Assembly (NCBI GenBank): GCA_011048995.1
Contig: DSCS01000004.1
Span: forward strand, 1 to 42,293
DNA length: 42,293 bases
From: Bacillota bacterium
Lineage (GTDB): Bacteria > Macinerneyibacteriota > Macinerneyibacteria > Macinerneyibacteriales > DSCS01
Direction: 5' to 3'
Within the stretch, counting starts at the first letter, position 1, and every line of letters begins with the position of its first letter. Made by a program: the position numbers and the translations under genes. Positions 31,541 through 39,384 of this stretch are shown piece after piece. The notes under the pieces were generated by a model. The model worked only from the letters and a program-made list of their open reading frames with translations. It searched no databases and had not been told where the DNA came from.

Positions 31541-32499
31541 TGAAAGCGCCGTATGACTCCCGGAGGCAGCCCGGCATCGATCAGGTAATAGAGATTTGAG
31601 AGAAGGCGAAACAGGGTCATGTCATTGATCCGGTTGCCCTTTTCTGTCAGATTCCAGCGCGGAGCAAGGATTCCGGCTTTTTCTTCGATCAGGGGATATT
31701 CAAAATTTCCGTCAAAGGAGATATCGATAACAACGGTTCCGGGCCGGATATGGGATGACGGTATCACAAAATCCCCCGGTACAGCTGAGATAATAACATC
31801 GGAATTTTCACAAAGGGAGAGGACTTCTTTGAAGGGGGTATGACGATGGCATACCCGGACGGAGCCGTTTTCATTTAAAAGCATTAAAGCCAATGAACGC
31901 CCTACAGCCAGCGAATCGTTAATAATCGTGAAACGTTTTCCGGTAATGAAGAACGGGTTGTTCTGAAAACTGAGAGGATAGCGTCCCTCTTTAATTTTGA
32001 TCTCTTCATAGAGATGGGCATATCGTTTGAAGATATAAAGAATACCCTTGGCGGTCGGGGGGATGATCAATTTTTTCAGTTTCAACAGATCTTTGAATTG
32101 CTCAAACTGCACCAGATATCCCAGATGAGAATGGTGAAGGCCCTCCACATCTTTGGCGGGGTCCACAAGATTCATAAAGCGCGTGTCTTTTGTTTTAAAG
32201 GGAGTCGGATACATCACCATGATGCCGTGGATCTCCTCATTTTTATTAAGGTCATGAAGAATTTTTTCAAGCTGATGGCTGTCGGCACAGAAAAAAGACT
32301 GGAGATCGGCTTTTTGAGAATGGCAAAAGCGTTGTATGCCACGAAGATAAGAAAGTGACCCGGGATCCTCACCGGCCATGATCACAGCAAGTGTCGGAGA
32401 TATTCCCAAACGGGCATAGGCGTCCTGTCTTTTTCTAAATTCCGGAATGTCAAAATCTTTGATCAGGCGGGCGACATCGATGATTTTAGCGCTGTTCAC
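31534..32499 (-). CDS. Divergent FolD-like methylene-tetrahydrofolate dehydrogenase
   Basis: GTG 32499 (321 residues), after AAAGGGAG, is the better start. The FolD fold is clear: SYLRG near the N-terminus, DPAKDVEGL, a Rossmann segment SLAVGRSLALMLLNENGSVRVCHRHTP, and SDVIISAVPGDFVIPSSHIRPGTVVIDIS. Several active-site motifs are changed. The Lys of YxxxK, essential for cyclohydrolase activity, is Ile56 (Y52 is kept). The QLPLP motif reads VMYPTPF, and the end motif PGGVGPMT is replaced by NRINDMT. An extra insert lies at about 155-190. It may be a monofunctional dehydrogenase, as in yeast Mtd1, or have another substrate. It overlaps the membrane-protein gene upstream by 14 bases. Confidence 0.8.
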   Translation of the reverse strand: MNSAKIIDVARLIKDFDIPEFRKRQDAYARLGISPTLAVIMAGEDPGSLSYLRGIQRFCHSQKADLQSFFCADSHQLEKILHDLNKNEEIHGIMVMYPTPFKTKDTRFMNLVDPAKDVEGLHHSHLGYLVQFEQFKDLLKLKKLIIPPTAKGILYIFKRYAHLYEEIKIKEGRYPLSFQNNPFFITGKRFTIINDSLAVGRSLALMLLNENGSVRVCHRHTPFKEVLSLCENSDVIISAVPGDFVIPSSHIRPGTVVIDISFDGNFEYPLIEEKAGILAPRWNLTEKGNRINDMTLFRLLSNLYYLIDAGLPPGVIRRFHY

Positions 32500-32926
32500 G
32501 ACTTTTCTCCCTTTGAAGAGGAATGTCCATATCCCTGAGTAAATGCCCGGTGTAAACGAAAAAATCTCCCCGGGGAGTTTTGATGAATGTGGCAGGGAGG
32601 GGAGACCCGATGATTCCAAAAGGATAAGCTTCGTCGTTGATGTGCAGAGAATGGTCTCCGGTCAACGGAAGAGAGGTCCTGTTATGGCTGTAATCAATGG
32701 TTCTTAGCAGAGAATACTTTTCCGGAGGGATCGGATAGTCTTCGCCTGAAGAGTGGATGACGACACGGTCATTGCTGTTGAGTCCGGAGAAAGGATTTGG
32801 GGGGATCTTCTGATAGCGGCCCTCTGTAAAGAGATGGAAAAGAAAGAGAGCCAGCGCGATTCCCCCCATAAGAAGTAAGACATAGAAGGGGTTTTTCTTA
32901 AAGGTAAAATCAATCCCCATGGTCAA
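32486..32926 (-). CDS. Small single-span membrane protein, unknown
   Basis: This 146-residue protein has one hydrophobic segment (about 13-31) after a short Lys-containing N-terminus. About 110 residues of probably extracytoplasmic, strand-rich sequence follow, containing SNDRVVIHSSGEDYPIPPEK and FIKTPRGDFFVYTGHLL. I recognise no family. It overlaps the upstream sensor-kinase-like gene by four bases (ATGA-type) and the folD-like gene by 14, so it is a firm middle member of a three-gene operon. It may be a membrane partner of the sensor protein. Confidence 0.7.
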   Translation of the reverse strand: MTMGIDFTFKKNPFYVLLLMGGIALALFLFHLFTEGRYQKIPPNPFSGLNSNDRVVIHSSGEDYPIPPEKYSLLRTIDYSHNRTSLPLTGDHSLHINDEAYPFGIIGSPLPATFIKTPRGDFFVYTGHLLRDMDIPLQREKSREQR

Positions 32927-35208
32927 GGCATCATCAGTGTTATTGCCAGGCCGGAATTTGTTTCTCTGATGTCCAAAGCGCCGCCATGTGCTTTTGCGAT
33001 CTGAGCTGTTATATCAAAAAAGACACTGAAGCGGTCTGTTTGATGTTCCATGGTTCCCCGGACAGCAGTTGCCTGATATTCCGAAAGCGTTGTCAGGAGG
33101 AAAAACTGGCCGTTTTTATCTGCTGATTGAACTGTCAGCCGGGCTTTATCTCCTGCCGCCTGAGCCACAAACAAAAAGAGGTTAAAAAAGGCCAGACTCA
33201 TAAGAGTTTTGTCAAACTGCAGAGTGGGAGCATGTTTTAAATCGGCTTGAACACTGCAGCGTTTCTCCCGAAGGTCCTGTTTGACTAAGTCGAAACTTTT
33301 TTTAATATAGTCAATGATCTCTCCCTCTTCGATGTCAGGTGCAGTCTCTTTTCTGTAAAGGAGGATATCCCTGACAAGAAAATTGAGAGAAGTCAGTTCT
33401 TTACGCATATGAAGAAGCATTCTTTTTTCATTATCATCAAAGACCAACGGTAAAAGTGTTTTGATAAGTTTTCCGGTTCTGGAGAGAGAAGCGGCCATAG
33501 GAGCTGTTATAAATTCAGCTGCCGTGGAATCCGCCGTTTCTTCAGTTTTTTCCTGTAAGATGTAGTTTTCTTTCGTCAGCCGGTTGATCTCTGTTTCATA
33601 GCGTTTGATTGTCGATTCGGCTTCATGAAGGGCCATGGCTTTTTCATTGTTGAGTCCGCTCACGTCGGTCAGGGAGAAAAGAAGATCATATTGCCCCTGA
33701 TCGCTCAAAAGCAACGCGGTCGCTGAAAAGATAAAGGACCTGTCGTTGATAGACGCCTGGAAAGAGTGGCTTTTTCCCTCCCGGGCCGCCGTCTCTATCG
33801 GATCGGTATTGATCCCGGATTGGATCAAAAAATCAAGCATATTGAGGCCCTCTTCCTCGACAAGGAGCAGCGACCGGGCTGCATCGTTGACTTTTTTGAT
33901 CCTGCCGTCTTGTGTGGCCCAGATAAAGCCGACAGGGGATCTGTTAAATCCCTTTTCCGTATAGACTTTATTCCGGATAGCGTCTATACGGTCATGATGT
34001 AAGACAAGGACCTGTTTGAACAATTTCACGAAAATATCGAAGGTATCCAGTTTAATATGAGAAAGCTGGGATTTTGGAAGGAGTAGAATGGCATTTTCAT
34101 GTAGAGGATAGACGATATAAGCATGAATCGACGTATCCTCTTCATTAATGACAGAGGAAAGGTCGAATTCATCAAGCAGTGATTTTTCTTCCATGGAGAA
34201 AAGTTTTTCTAAATTGGGAGTCGAAGGAATCGTTGACAAGTCCAATCCGCGAAAATACAAAACCTGTTGGGAATCTTTGACGAAAAGGTGAAAACTTTCC
34301 ATAAGGAGTTCGTTAACCAGAAATGAAAGAAAAAACTGATATTGTTTAGAGGGGGTCTGCTCACGGGTTATGGTGTGAAGAGTCTGGCAGAAAGAGAGGA
34401 TCTTCTTTTTCTCCACGGAAGCTTCAGCGTAATCCTTTTGGGTGGAATCCAAAAAGAAGTTGATTCCTTCTTTAACATTTTTCAAAGGATCATTCCCCTT
34501 GATCTCAAACCTCAGGTCGGAATTGCCTTTCTGGATCTGTTCGAAGAATGATGTCAGCGAGGGGATATCTATGCGCCGTGTATTTCTGATAATCAGCCCC
34601 ACAGCCAAAAGGCCTAAAAGCAAGAGGCCTCCCTGGATAATCCATAAAGGATAGAGAAGCGGCCGGGCCAGCTGGCTGAGAACGATGCTGTATCCTGTTT
34701 CGTCCAAAGGGAGGGTACCGTAAACCATATCGGGGTTCTGTGACAGTTCACGGATGATCGGCTCGGGATTCCGGACAATGGCGGTGCGGGGTTGATAACG
34801 GGTCTCGACAAAAGACTTAAGGTCGATTCCGGTCTCAATCCGGGCTCCCCGGGGAAGAGAACGGGAAAGAACGAAGTCATCGGTCCGTTCTCCTGCTTTA
34901 TTGACCGGAACTCCGGAGGCGTCAATATACTCTAACCAAAGAAACTGAGACAGATTGCCTTCAAGAATACCGGAGATCTCGTCGGCATCAGTGCGGGCGC
35001 TCAAGGATTGGGCTAAACTGTCAACGGCATTCTCTTTAGCGACTAATCCGTTAAAAATGGCTTCATATTGACGGACAAGGGCTTGATTAACCTCCTGGCG
35101 GGCCTGATTCTTCCATTGATTGATTAAAAGAGGCTTTATTCTTTTTTCCGAATAAAAAAGCGCACAGCCGGCTATAGCCACAATAAAGACGATTTTAAGA
35201 TATTTCAT
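32923..35208 (-). CDS. Membrane sensor-kinase-like protein with degenerate kinase core
   Basis: The 761-residue protein has one TM segment near the N-terminus (about 4-20), an extracytoplasmic sensor domain (25-185) and a second TM (about 188-208). A HAMP-like linker, a helical/GAF-like region (260-410), a PAS-like domain (about 425-530) and a coiled coil follow. The C-terminal domain resembles HisKA/HATPase only in outline. No phospho-acceptor His motif is visible, the N-box place reads FFNLFLFVAQAA, and no DxGxG is found. The end, AQIAKAHGGALDI...SGLAITLMMP, still has the G2/tail look. It is probably a non-catalytic signalling protein. AAGGGGG lies before the ATG. Its partner regulator is not adjacent. 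Confidence 0.78.
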   Translation of the reverse strand: MKYLKIVFIVAIAGCALFYSEKRIKPLLINQWKNQARQEVNQALVRQYEAIFNGLVAKENAVDSLAQSLSARTDADEISGILEGNLSQFLWLEYIDASGVPVNKAGERTDDFVLSRSLPRGARIETGIDLKSFVETRYQPRTAIVRNPEPIIRELSQNPDMVYGTLPLDETGYSIVLSQLARPLLYPLWIIQGGLLLLGLLAVGLIIRNTRRIDIPSLTSFFEQIQKGNSDLRFEIKGNDPLKNVKEGINFFLDSTQKDYAEASVEKKKILSFCQTLHTITREQTPSKQYQFFLSFLVNELLMESFHLFVKDSQQVLYFRGLDLSTIPSTPNLEKLFSMEEKSLLDEFDLSSVINEEDTSIHAYIVYPLHENAILLLPKSQLSHIKLDTFDIFVKLFKQVLVLHHDRIDAIRNKVYTEKGFNRSPVGFIWATQDGRIKKVNDAARSLLLVEEEGLNMLDFLIQSGINTDPIETAAREGKSHSFQASINDRSFIFSATALLLSDQGQYDLLFSLTDVSGLNNEKAMALHEAESTIKRYETEINRLTKENYILQEKTEETADSTAAEFITAPMAASLSRTGKLIKTLLPLVFDDNEKRMLLHMRKELTSLNFLVRDILLYRKETAPDIEEGEIIDYIKKSFDLVKQDLREKRCSVQADLKHAPTLQFDKTLMSLAFFNLFLFVAQAAGDKARLTVQSADKNGQFFLLTTLSEYQATAVRGTMEHQTDRFSVFFDITAQIAKAHGGALDIRETNSGLAITLMMP

Positions 35209-35240
35209 CCTTCCCCCTTAATGACATCAGATTATATACG

Positions 35241-35268
35241 ATTATAAACATTCCGGGCAAAAATTCAA
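35241..35268 (-). promoter_or_regulatory. Promoter of sensor/small membrane/folD-like operon
   Basis: On the minus strand, TTGAAT (35268-35263) and perfect TATAAT (35246-35241) are 16 bases apart, 32 bases before the ATG. A second TATAAT lies at 35236-35231. Confidence 0.7.
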
Positions 35269-35306
35269 GGAAATAAGGGAGAAAAGGTTAAATAAAGCAG
35301 TCAGAA

Positions 35307-36176
35307 TCAAATTTTACCTAAAAGCAAAGCGCGAATATCCGGATTTTTGCCTTTTCCCAAAGCGTAGACCGCTTTTCTGAGTATTTTTGCCAGTGTTGTA
35401 TCGGGAATATCTTTGAAGAGTTCTTCAGGAATCGTTTGCCCCACAGTAATGGATATACTTTGGGATTTTTTTTTGAAAATCTCTCTGGGGAGCATCAAAG
35501 CAGCCAATTTCTTATGAATCACAGTGGAAACATAGTAGATAAGAGAGTTTTTAGCATGTACGAACATGGGAACGATGGGGCAATGGAACCGCTTGGCAAA
35601 AAAGAAGGCCCCGGCCATCCACTTGGGGTCTTTCAGGCCGTCAGGCCTGAGACGGGACACGCCTCCGGCAGGGAAAAAGAGGACACAGCCGTTGTTCTTT
35701 AGTGTCCTCGAGATTTCACGGACTGTTGAAATGGGAATCTCATCAGATTTTTTACTGTAGGGGACAAAGATCCCCTTCAGATTATCGACGTTCATTAAAA
35801 GCTCGTTGACGATGATTTTTACATCATCACGGACTTCATGGATTACTTTGATCAGTGCAAGGCCGTCCAGCCCCCCCAACGGGTGATTTGCAATACCGAT
35901 GAAGGCCCCCCGGCGGGGGATATTGACCAGTTCTTTTTTCTTTACAAAAACATGAAAGTCGATGTCTGAAAAAAAGGCTTCGATAAAGTCGATATTCTGA
36001 AAATGCCGGAATTTTGTAAGGACATCATTGATATCGCGGATCTTTAAAAAGCGTTCCAGGAAACGGAAAAGCGCGTCTCTGATCCGGCCCGGAAGAGAAG
36101 CATAAAGTTTTGGTATGGCCTGACGTGCCAGATTATGTATATCGATAAATTTTTGTTTCAAAGGGATTCTCTTCAT
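35307..36176 (-). CDS. Lysophospholipid/glycerol-phosphate acyltransferase-like protein
   Basis: The 289-residue protein has the PlsC-type motifs of the hemolysin-like/OlsA-OlsB acyltransferases: IANHPLGGLDGLAL with the catalytic His and Asp, VNELLMNVDNLKGIFVP, and VLFFPAGGVSRL followed by WMAGAFFFAKRFHCPIVPMFV. There is no signal peptide and no strong TM segment, so it is likely a peripheral inner-membrane enzyme transferring acyl chains to a phospholipid or lipo-amino-acid precursor. The acyl acceptor is not clear from the sequence. GAAGGACC lies before the ATG. It is monocistronic with its own promoter. Confidence 0.88.
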   Translation of the reverse strand: MKRIPLKQKFIDIHNLARQAIPKLYASLPGRIRDALFRFLERFLKIRDINDVLTKFRHFQNIDFIEAFFSDIDFHVFVKKKELVNIPRRGAFIGIANHPLGGLDGLALIKVIHEVRDDVKIIVNELLMNVDNLKGIFVPYSKKSDEIPISTVREISRTLKNNGCVLFFPAGGVSRLRPDGLKDPKWMAGAFFFAKRFHCPIVPMFVHAKNSLIYYVSTVIHKKLAALMLPREIFKKKSQSISITVGQTIPEELFKDIPDTTLAKILRKAVYALGKGKNPDIRALLLGKI

Positions 36177-36198
36177 GGGTCCTTCTTATTTTAATAAT

Positions 36199-36227
36199 AT
36201 TATGTTTCATTTCAGGGGAAAAGTCAA
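36199..36227 (-). promoter_or_regulatory. Promoter of acyltransferase gene
   Basis: On the minus strand, TTGACT (36227-36222) and CATAAT (36204-36199) are 17 bases apart. Confidence 0.65.
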
Positions 36228-36245
36228 GGCCGATAAAAGTGAGTC

Positions 36246-36273
36246 TTGAATATTGTTCAATATATGGTATGCT
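36246..36273 (+). promoter_or_regulatory. Promoter of DUF4388 gene
   Basis: TTGAAT (36246-36251) and TATGCT (36268-36273) are 16 bases apart, divergent from the acyltransferase promoter. Confidence 0.6.
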
Positions 36274-36290
36274 ATGGAAATAGGAGGTTT

Positions 36291-37418
36291 ATGGCTTTAA
36301 ACGGCAATCTCAAAGACTTCAGGCTTGAAGATATTTTTCAGTTTCTCGGGTTAGGGCAATATATGGGATGCCTCCGTATCACCCGTCGTAACGGTATTAT
36401 CGGTGAGATCTATTTTGATAAGAGCAAAGTCATCCACGCTAAAACGGGGTCTGTCATCGGTGAACAAGCCATATATGAGATGTTCGACTGGAATGAGGGT
36501 GCTTTCATTTTTGACCTCAACCTCTCCCCGCCGGGACATAGCATCGACGGGAATTGGCAGAATATCATATTAGAAGCTGCGAGACTCAATGACGAAGAGC
36601 ATCGGGATGACAGAGGGGCAGAGAGCGAAAAAGAACCGTCTTATCAAGAAACAGGAGACTTTGACCTTTCTTTCCTCCAGGAAAAAGAAACCATACCTGA
36701 AAACAGTCATGCTGATCATGATCATCTTATTGACGCGACATTCAAAGAAAAAGAATCTGTCTTTGACCTGCAAGAGCAAAAGCAGCCTTCTCGTACGCCG
36801 GAAGATGAGGTTCCCGTCAACGGGATCTTCGGTTCTTTGGCAGAGAAAAAGGAAAAGAAAAGCCCTTCCCCGGAGAACGAGATGTCTCACCCTTCCCTCG
36901 GCAAGATCGGAAAGGCCGGCAATGATGAAGACAAAGGCATTGAATACAGGATACGCGGATTCAACCTTGACCCGGATAATAAAACGAGTCAGAACGAACC
37001 CCGTAATGATGGAGCGTTTATGGCTTTTGCTTTGAACACCCTGGTCAAAGAAGCAGAGACGACCTTTAATATTTCACGTGAAAAGGCTTTCGGCGATATC
37101 TCTGCCGTTGTTGAGGAAACAGCCACCGGACGTATTATCGACTACCGCAGTTCAACAGGATTTGCCGTGAAGACCGAAACCGGTGCTGATGAGATCCGGG
37201 ATCTTTGCATGTTTCTTGCCCGGCTTATCAACTCTCTTTATGCGGCTGCATCTCCGAAAAGCCTTATTCTTTTTTTAAAGGACTATTATGTCGGGCTTTC
37301 AGGAAAAGAACGCCTCATGGAAAAGCGCTTCGGATATCCGCTTTTATCCATTAAAAATGTCGTGGACAGCGCCGTTGACCAGTTACGCCGGGATAATCAA
37401 TCTATTCTTTCCGATTAA
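36291..37418 (+). CDS. DUF4388 (PATAN) protein with unknown C-terminal domain
   Basis: Start ATG 36291 (375 residues) follows TAGGAGG; a longer frame from 36246 would run through the promoter. Residues 1-100 are a DUF4388 domain: LKDFRLEDIFQFLGLGQY, GCLRI, GEIYFDKSKVIHA and GEQAIYEMFDWNEGAFIF. A charged, probably disordered linker follows (about 105-240, Glu/Lys/Asp rich). A compact domain at 245-370 (FNISREKAFGDISAVVEE to LLSIKNVVDSAVDQL) is not one I recognise. DUF4388 proteins occur with two-component and gliding/motility regulators as protein-interaction modules. It is soluble. Its neighbour downstream has its own promoter, so this gene is alone. Confidence 0.82.
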   Translation: MALNGNLKDFRLEDIFQFLGLGQYMGCLRITRRNGIIGEIYFDKSKVIHAKTGSVIGEQAIYEMFDWNEGAFIFDLNLSPPGHSIDGNWQNIILEAARLNDEEHRDDRGAESEKEPSYQETGDFDLSFLQEKETIPENSHADHDHLIDATFKEKESVFDLQEQKQPSRTPEDEVPVNGIFGSLAEKKEKKSPSPENEMSHPSLGKIGKAGNDEDKGIEYRIRGFNLDPDNKTSQNEPRNDGAFMAFALNTLVKEAETTFNISREKAFGDISAVVEETATGRIIDYRSSTGFAVKTETGADEIRDLCMFLARLINSLYAAASPKSLILFLKDYYVGLSGKERLMEKRFGYPLLSIKNVVDSAVDQLRRDNQSILSD

Positions 37419-37435
37419 AAAAAATTAAAAAAGGC

Positions 37436-37480
37436 TTGATTTTTTTTCGCACTACTGTTATAGTTAGCTACAACAGTAGT
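37436..37480 (+). promoter_or_regulatory. Promoter and GntR-type operator of the ABC/GntR operon
   Basis: TTGATT (37436-37441) and TATAGT (37459-37464) are 17 bases apart. A perfect inverted repeat, ACTACTGTT (37451-37459) and AACAGTAGT (37472-37480), with a 12-base gap encloses the -10 box. The operon encodes its own YtrA-type GntR repressor, so this is the probable autoregulatory operator. Confidence 0.8.
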
Positions 37481-37492
37481 AAAGGAGGCGTT

Positions 37493-38332
37493 ATGTTGAA
37501 AATCACCGACTTAAGTTTCGGGTACAGGCCCGGTAAAAAAATCATCGAAAGAGAATCTTTCGAGTTTTTGCCCGGGAAAACCTATGGGATCATCGGAAGA
37601 AACGGGAGCGGAAAGACAACACTGCTTAATGTGATCTCCGGCCTTCTCATCGGGTACCAGGGAGAGGTTTGTTGGCAAGGGCTGGAAGCCAAGAGGCGGG
37701 ATACAAGGTATTTTGAGAATATGTTTTATATTCCGGAAAACCCGGTGCGCTCTGATTTAAGGATTCAGGCATTCTTTAAATTGGGAGCCTGTTATCCCCG
37801 ATGGGACAAAGAGATCTTTGAGACACTGCTCACAAAAAACGGTTTGGATGCATCTGTTTCTTTGAAAAGCCTCTCTCATGGCTGGCTCAAGAGGTTTTAT
37901 TTTTATTTCGGTTTAGCTCTTCAGACAAAATTACTCATAATGGATGAAGTCAACGACGGAATGGATATGCCGGCGCAAAAAGAGCTCGTCCGGGAAATGG
38001 TAAAACATCATGACCCGGAGCGCATCGTTCTTCTGGCTTCTCATCACATGGAAGAGTGCCAGAGCCTCATCGATGACCTTGTCGTGATGGATAAAGGGGC
38101 CGTTCATTATACGGGGTCTATGGATCAGGCTTTAAGCATGATCGGCTGGGTGGAATCGGATAAAGCCTCTTGTCCCGAGGAGGATATTCTGGACAGAAAA
38201 AAGATTTTGGGAGTGGAATATCTTTTAGTCCGTCATCCCCGTAAATACGGAAATGCCGTCCATGCTGCCGATTTGGGTACTTTTTTAGAAGCCGTCACTC
38301 TTAAAAGAAAGGAGTTTACCCATGATAAATAA
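37493..38332 (+). CDS. ABC transporter ATP-binding protein (YtrB-like)
   Basis: ATG 37493 (279 residues) follows AAAGGAGG; the frame upstream crosses the operator. Walker A is GIIGRNGSGKTTLL, the Q-loop region reads MFYIPENP, the signature is LSHGWLKR (a divergent LSGGQ), Walker B is LLIMDEVNDGMD and the H-loop is LLASHHMEE. The YIPEN and divergent signature are typical of YtrB/ABC-2-type exporters controlled by GntR repressors. The partner is the membrane protein encoded next (11-base overlap). Likely roles are envelope stress or antimicrobial response. Confidence 0.9.
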   Translation: MLKITDLSFGYRPGKKIIERESFEFLPGKTYGIIGRNGSGKTTLLNVISGLLIGYQGEVCWQGLEAKRRDTRYFENMFYIPENPVRSDLRIQAFFKLGACYPRWDKEIFETLLTKNGLDASVSLKSLSHGWLKRFYFYFGLALQTKLLIMDEVNDGMDMPAQKELVREMVKHHDPERIVLLASHHMEECQSLIDDLVVMDKGAVHYTGSMDQALSMIGWVESDKASCPEEDILDRKKILGVEYLLVRHPRKYGNAVHAADLGTFLEAVTLKRKEFTHDK

Positions 38333-39020
38333 AGAGACATTCCGCTTTTTTAATTATACATTACAGACTCGCTGGAAGATGTTTTTATTTGCAGGGCCGG
38401 GGATATATCTTCTGCTACTCCTCTTTACCGCCTTGGCATTGCCCTTTGCCCGCCATGGAGGGGGACTCTTAAGATTTATCGCGTCCGGAGATTTTTTGAT
38501 GATCGGGGCGGGTGTGGCGCTGGCAATCAATATGACATTCGGAGTTTTTGCGCAAATCAATCGGGCCGTTGGGAGCCGACGTCTTTTTATCCTTTTTCCG
38601 GCGTCAAAGGGCGATAAGATCGTCGGCCTTTTTCTTTACGGCCTTCTTTGGGCTGTGATGAATTATATTATCGGCGTCGGTTCTCTCATCCTGACGCTCT
38701 GTGTCAAAGGCGAAGCAAATTCTGTCGACTATGGGGGAGTGCATCAGATCCCTGCCCTTCTTTTTATTGCGGCGTTTGTCCTTTTTGCCGTTTTCTTTGC
38801 TCTGATCCGGCAGCATAATGGTATCTACAATGCCCTCCTTTTTGTAGGCCTTATCACGTGTGCGGTTTTCGTGGCCCGATTGAATCATGTTCTTTTGCTC
38901 CTGATCTTCCCCGGGGCCACTTCCGTTCTTCTCAGCCTGTTCCATTCTCTTTTCATGGTGGCCGCCTTCGGGGCCTGTGTCTGGTTTTCAGTCTCCAGGC
39001 TTTCCTTTAAGGAGGATTAG
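38322..39020 (+). CDS. ABC transporter membrane subunit (ABC-2-like)
   Basis: The 232-residue protein has six hydrophobic segments at about 18-40, 52-75, 95-125, 140-160, 167-190 and 195-222, matching a six-helix ABC-2 permease half. AAAGGAG lies before the ATG, which overlaps the ATPase gene. The sequence itself carries no family-specific motif; the call rests on topology and on its place between a YtrB-like ATPase and a GntR regulator. It probably works as a homodimer. Confidence 0.8.
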   Translation: MINKETFRFFNYTLQTRWKMFLFAGPGIYLLLLLFTALALPFARHGGGLLRFIASGDFLMIGAGVALAINMTFGVFAQINRAVGSRRLFILFPASKGDKIVGLFLYGLLWAVMNYIIGVGSLILTLCVKGEANSVDYGGVHQIPALLFIAAFVLFAVFFALIRQHNGIYNALLFVGLITCAVFVARLNHVLLLLIFPGATSVLLSLFHSLFMVAAFGACVWFSVSRLSFKED

Positions 39021-39021
39021 G

Positions 39022-39384
39022 ATGTTCGCCCACGACAGGCCCATTTATCAGCAGATCCGGGATATGATGATCGTTGAGATCATATCCGGACGCTGGAAAG
39101 AAGAAGAATGTATTCCCAGTATACGTGCTCTGAGCATGGAACTTGATGTGAACCCGAACACGGTCCTCCATACGTTGAATGAACTTCGCAATGAAGGGGT
39201 TCTTGAAAGCGAACGGGGAATCGGAAACAAAGTGGTGAGAGGGGCGGCGGAGCAGCTGGTCCGCGGATTGAAGAACTATTTCGAGGAACATGAGATCGGG
39301 GTATTTGTCAGACGGGCCCGGCTTATCGGGTTTGACCGCAAAGCCCTATGTGAAGCTATTGAAAGGAGTTGGAATGAAATTTAA
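39022..39384 (+). CDS. GntR regulator, YtrA subfamily
   Basis: ATG 39022 (120 residues) follows AAGGAGG. The winged helix-turn-helix reads PIYQQIRDMMIVEIISGRW, then IPSIRALSMELDVNPNTVLH and LRNEGVLESERGIG, the standard GntR pattern. Only about 45 residues follow, which defines the short-tailed YtrA group. It is expected to repress its own operon through the inverted repeat at 37451-37480. It is encoded third, after the ABC genes; in Bacillus ytrA comes first. Confidence 0.92.
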   Translation: MFAHDRPIYQQIRDMMIVEIISGRWKEEECIPSIRALSMELDVNPNTVLHTLNELRNEGVLESERGIGNKVVRGAAEQLVRGLKNYFEEHEIGVFVRRARLIGFDRKALCEAIERSWNEI

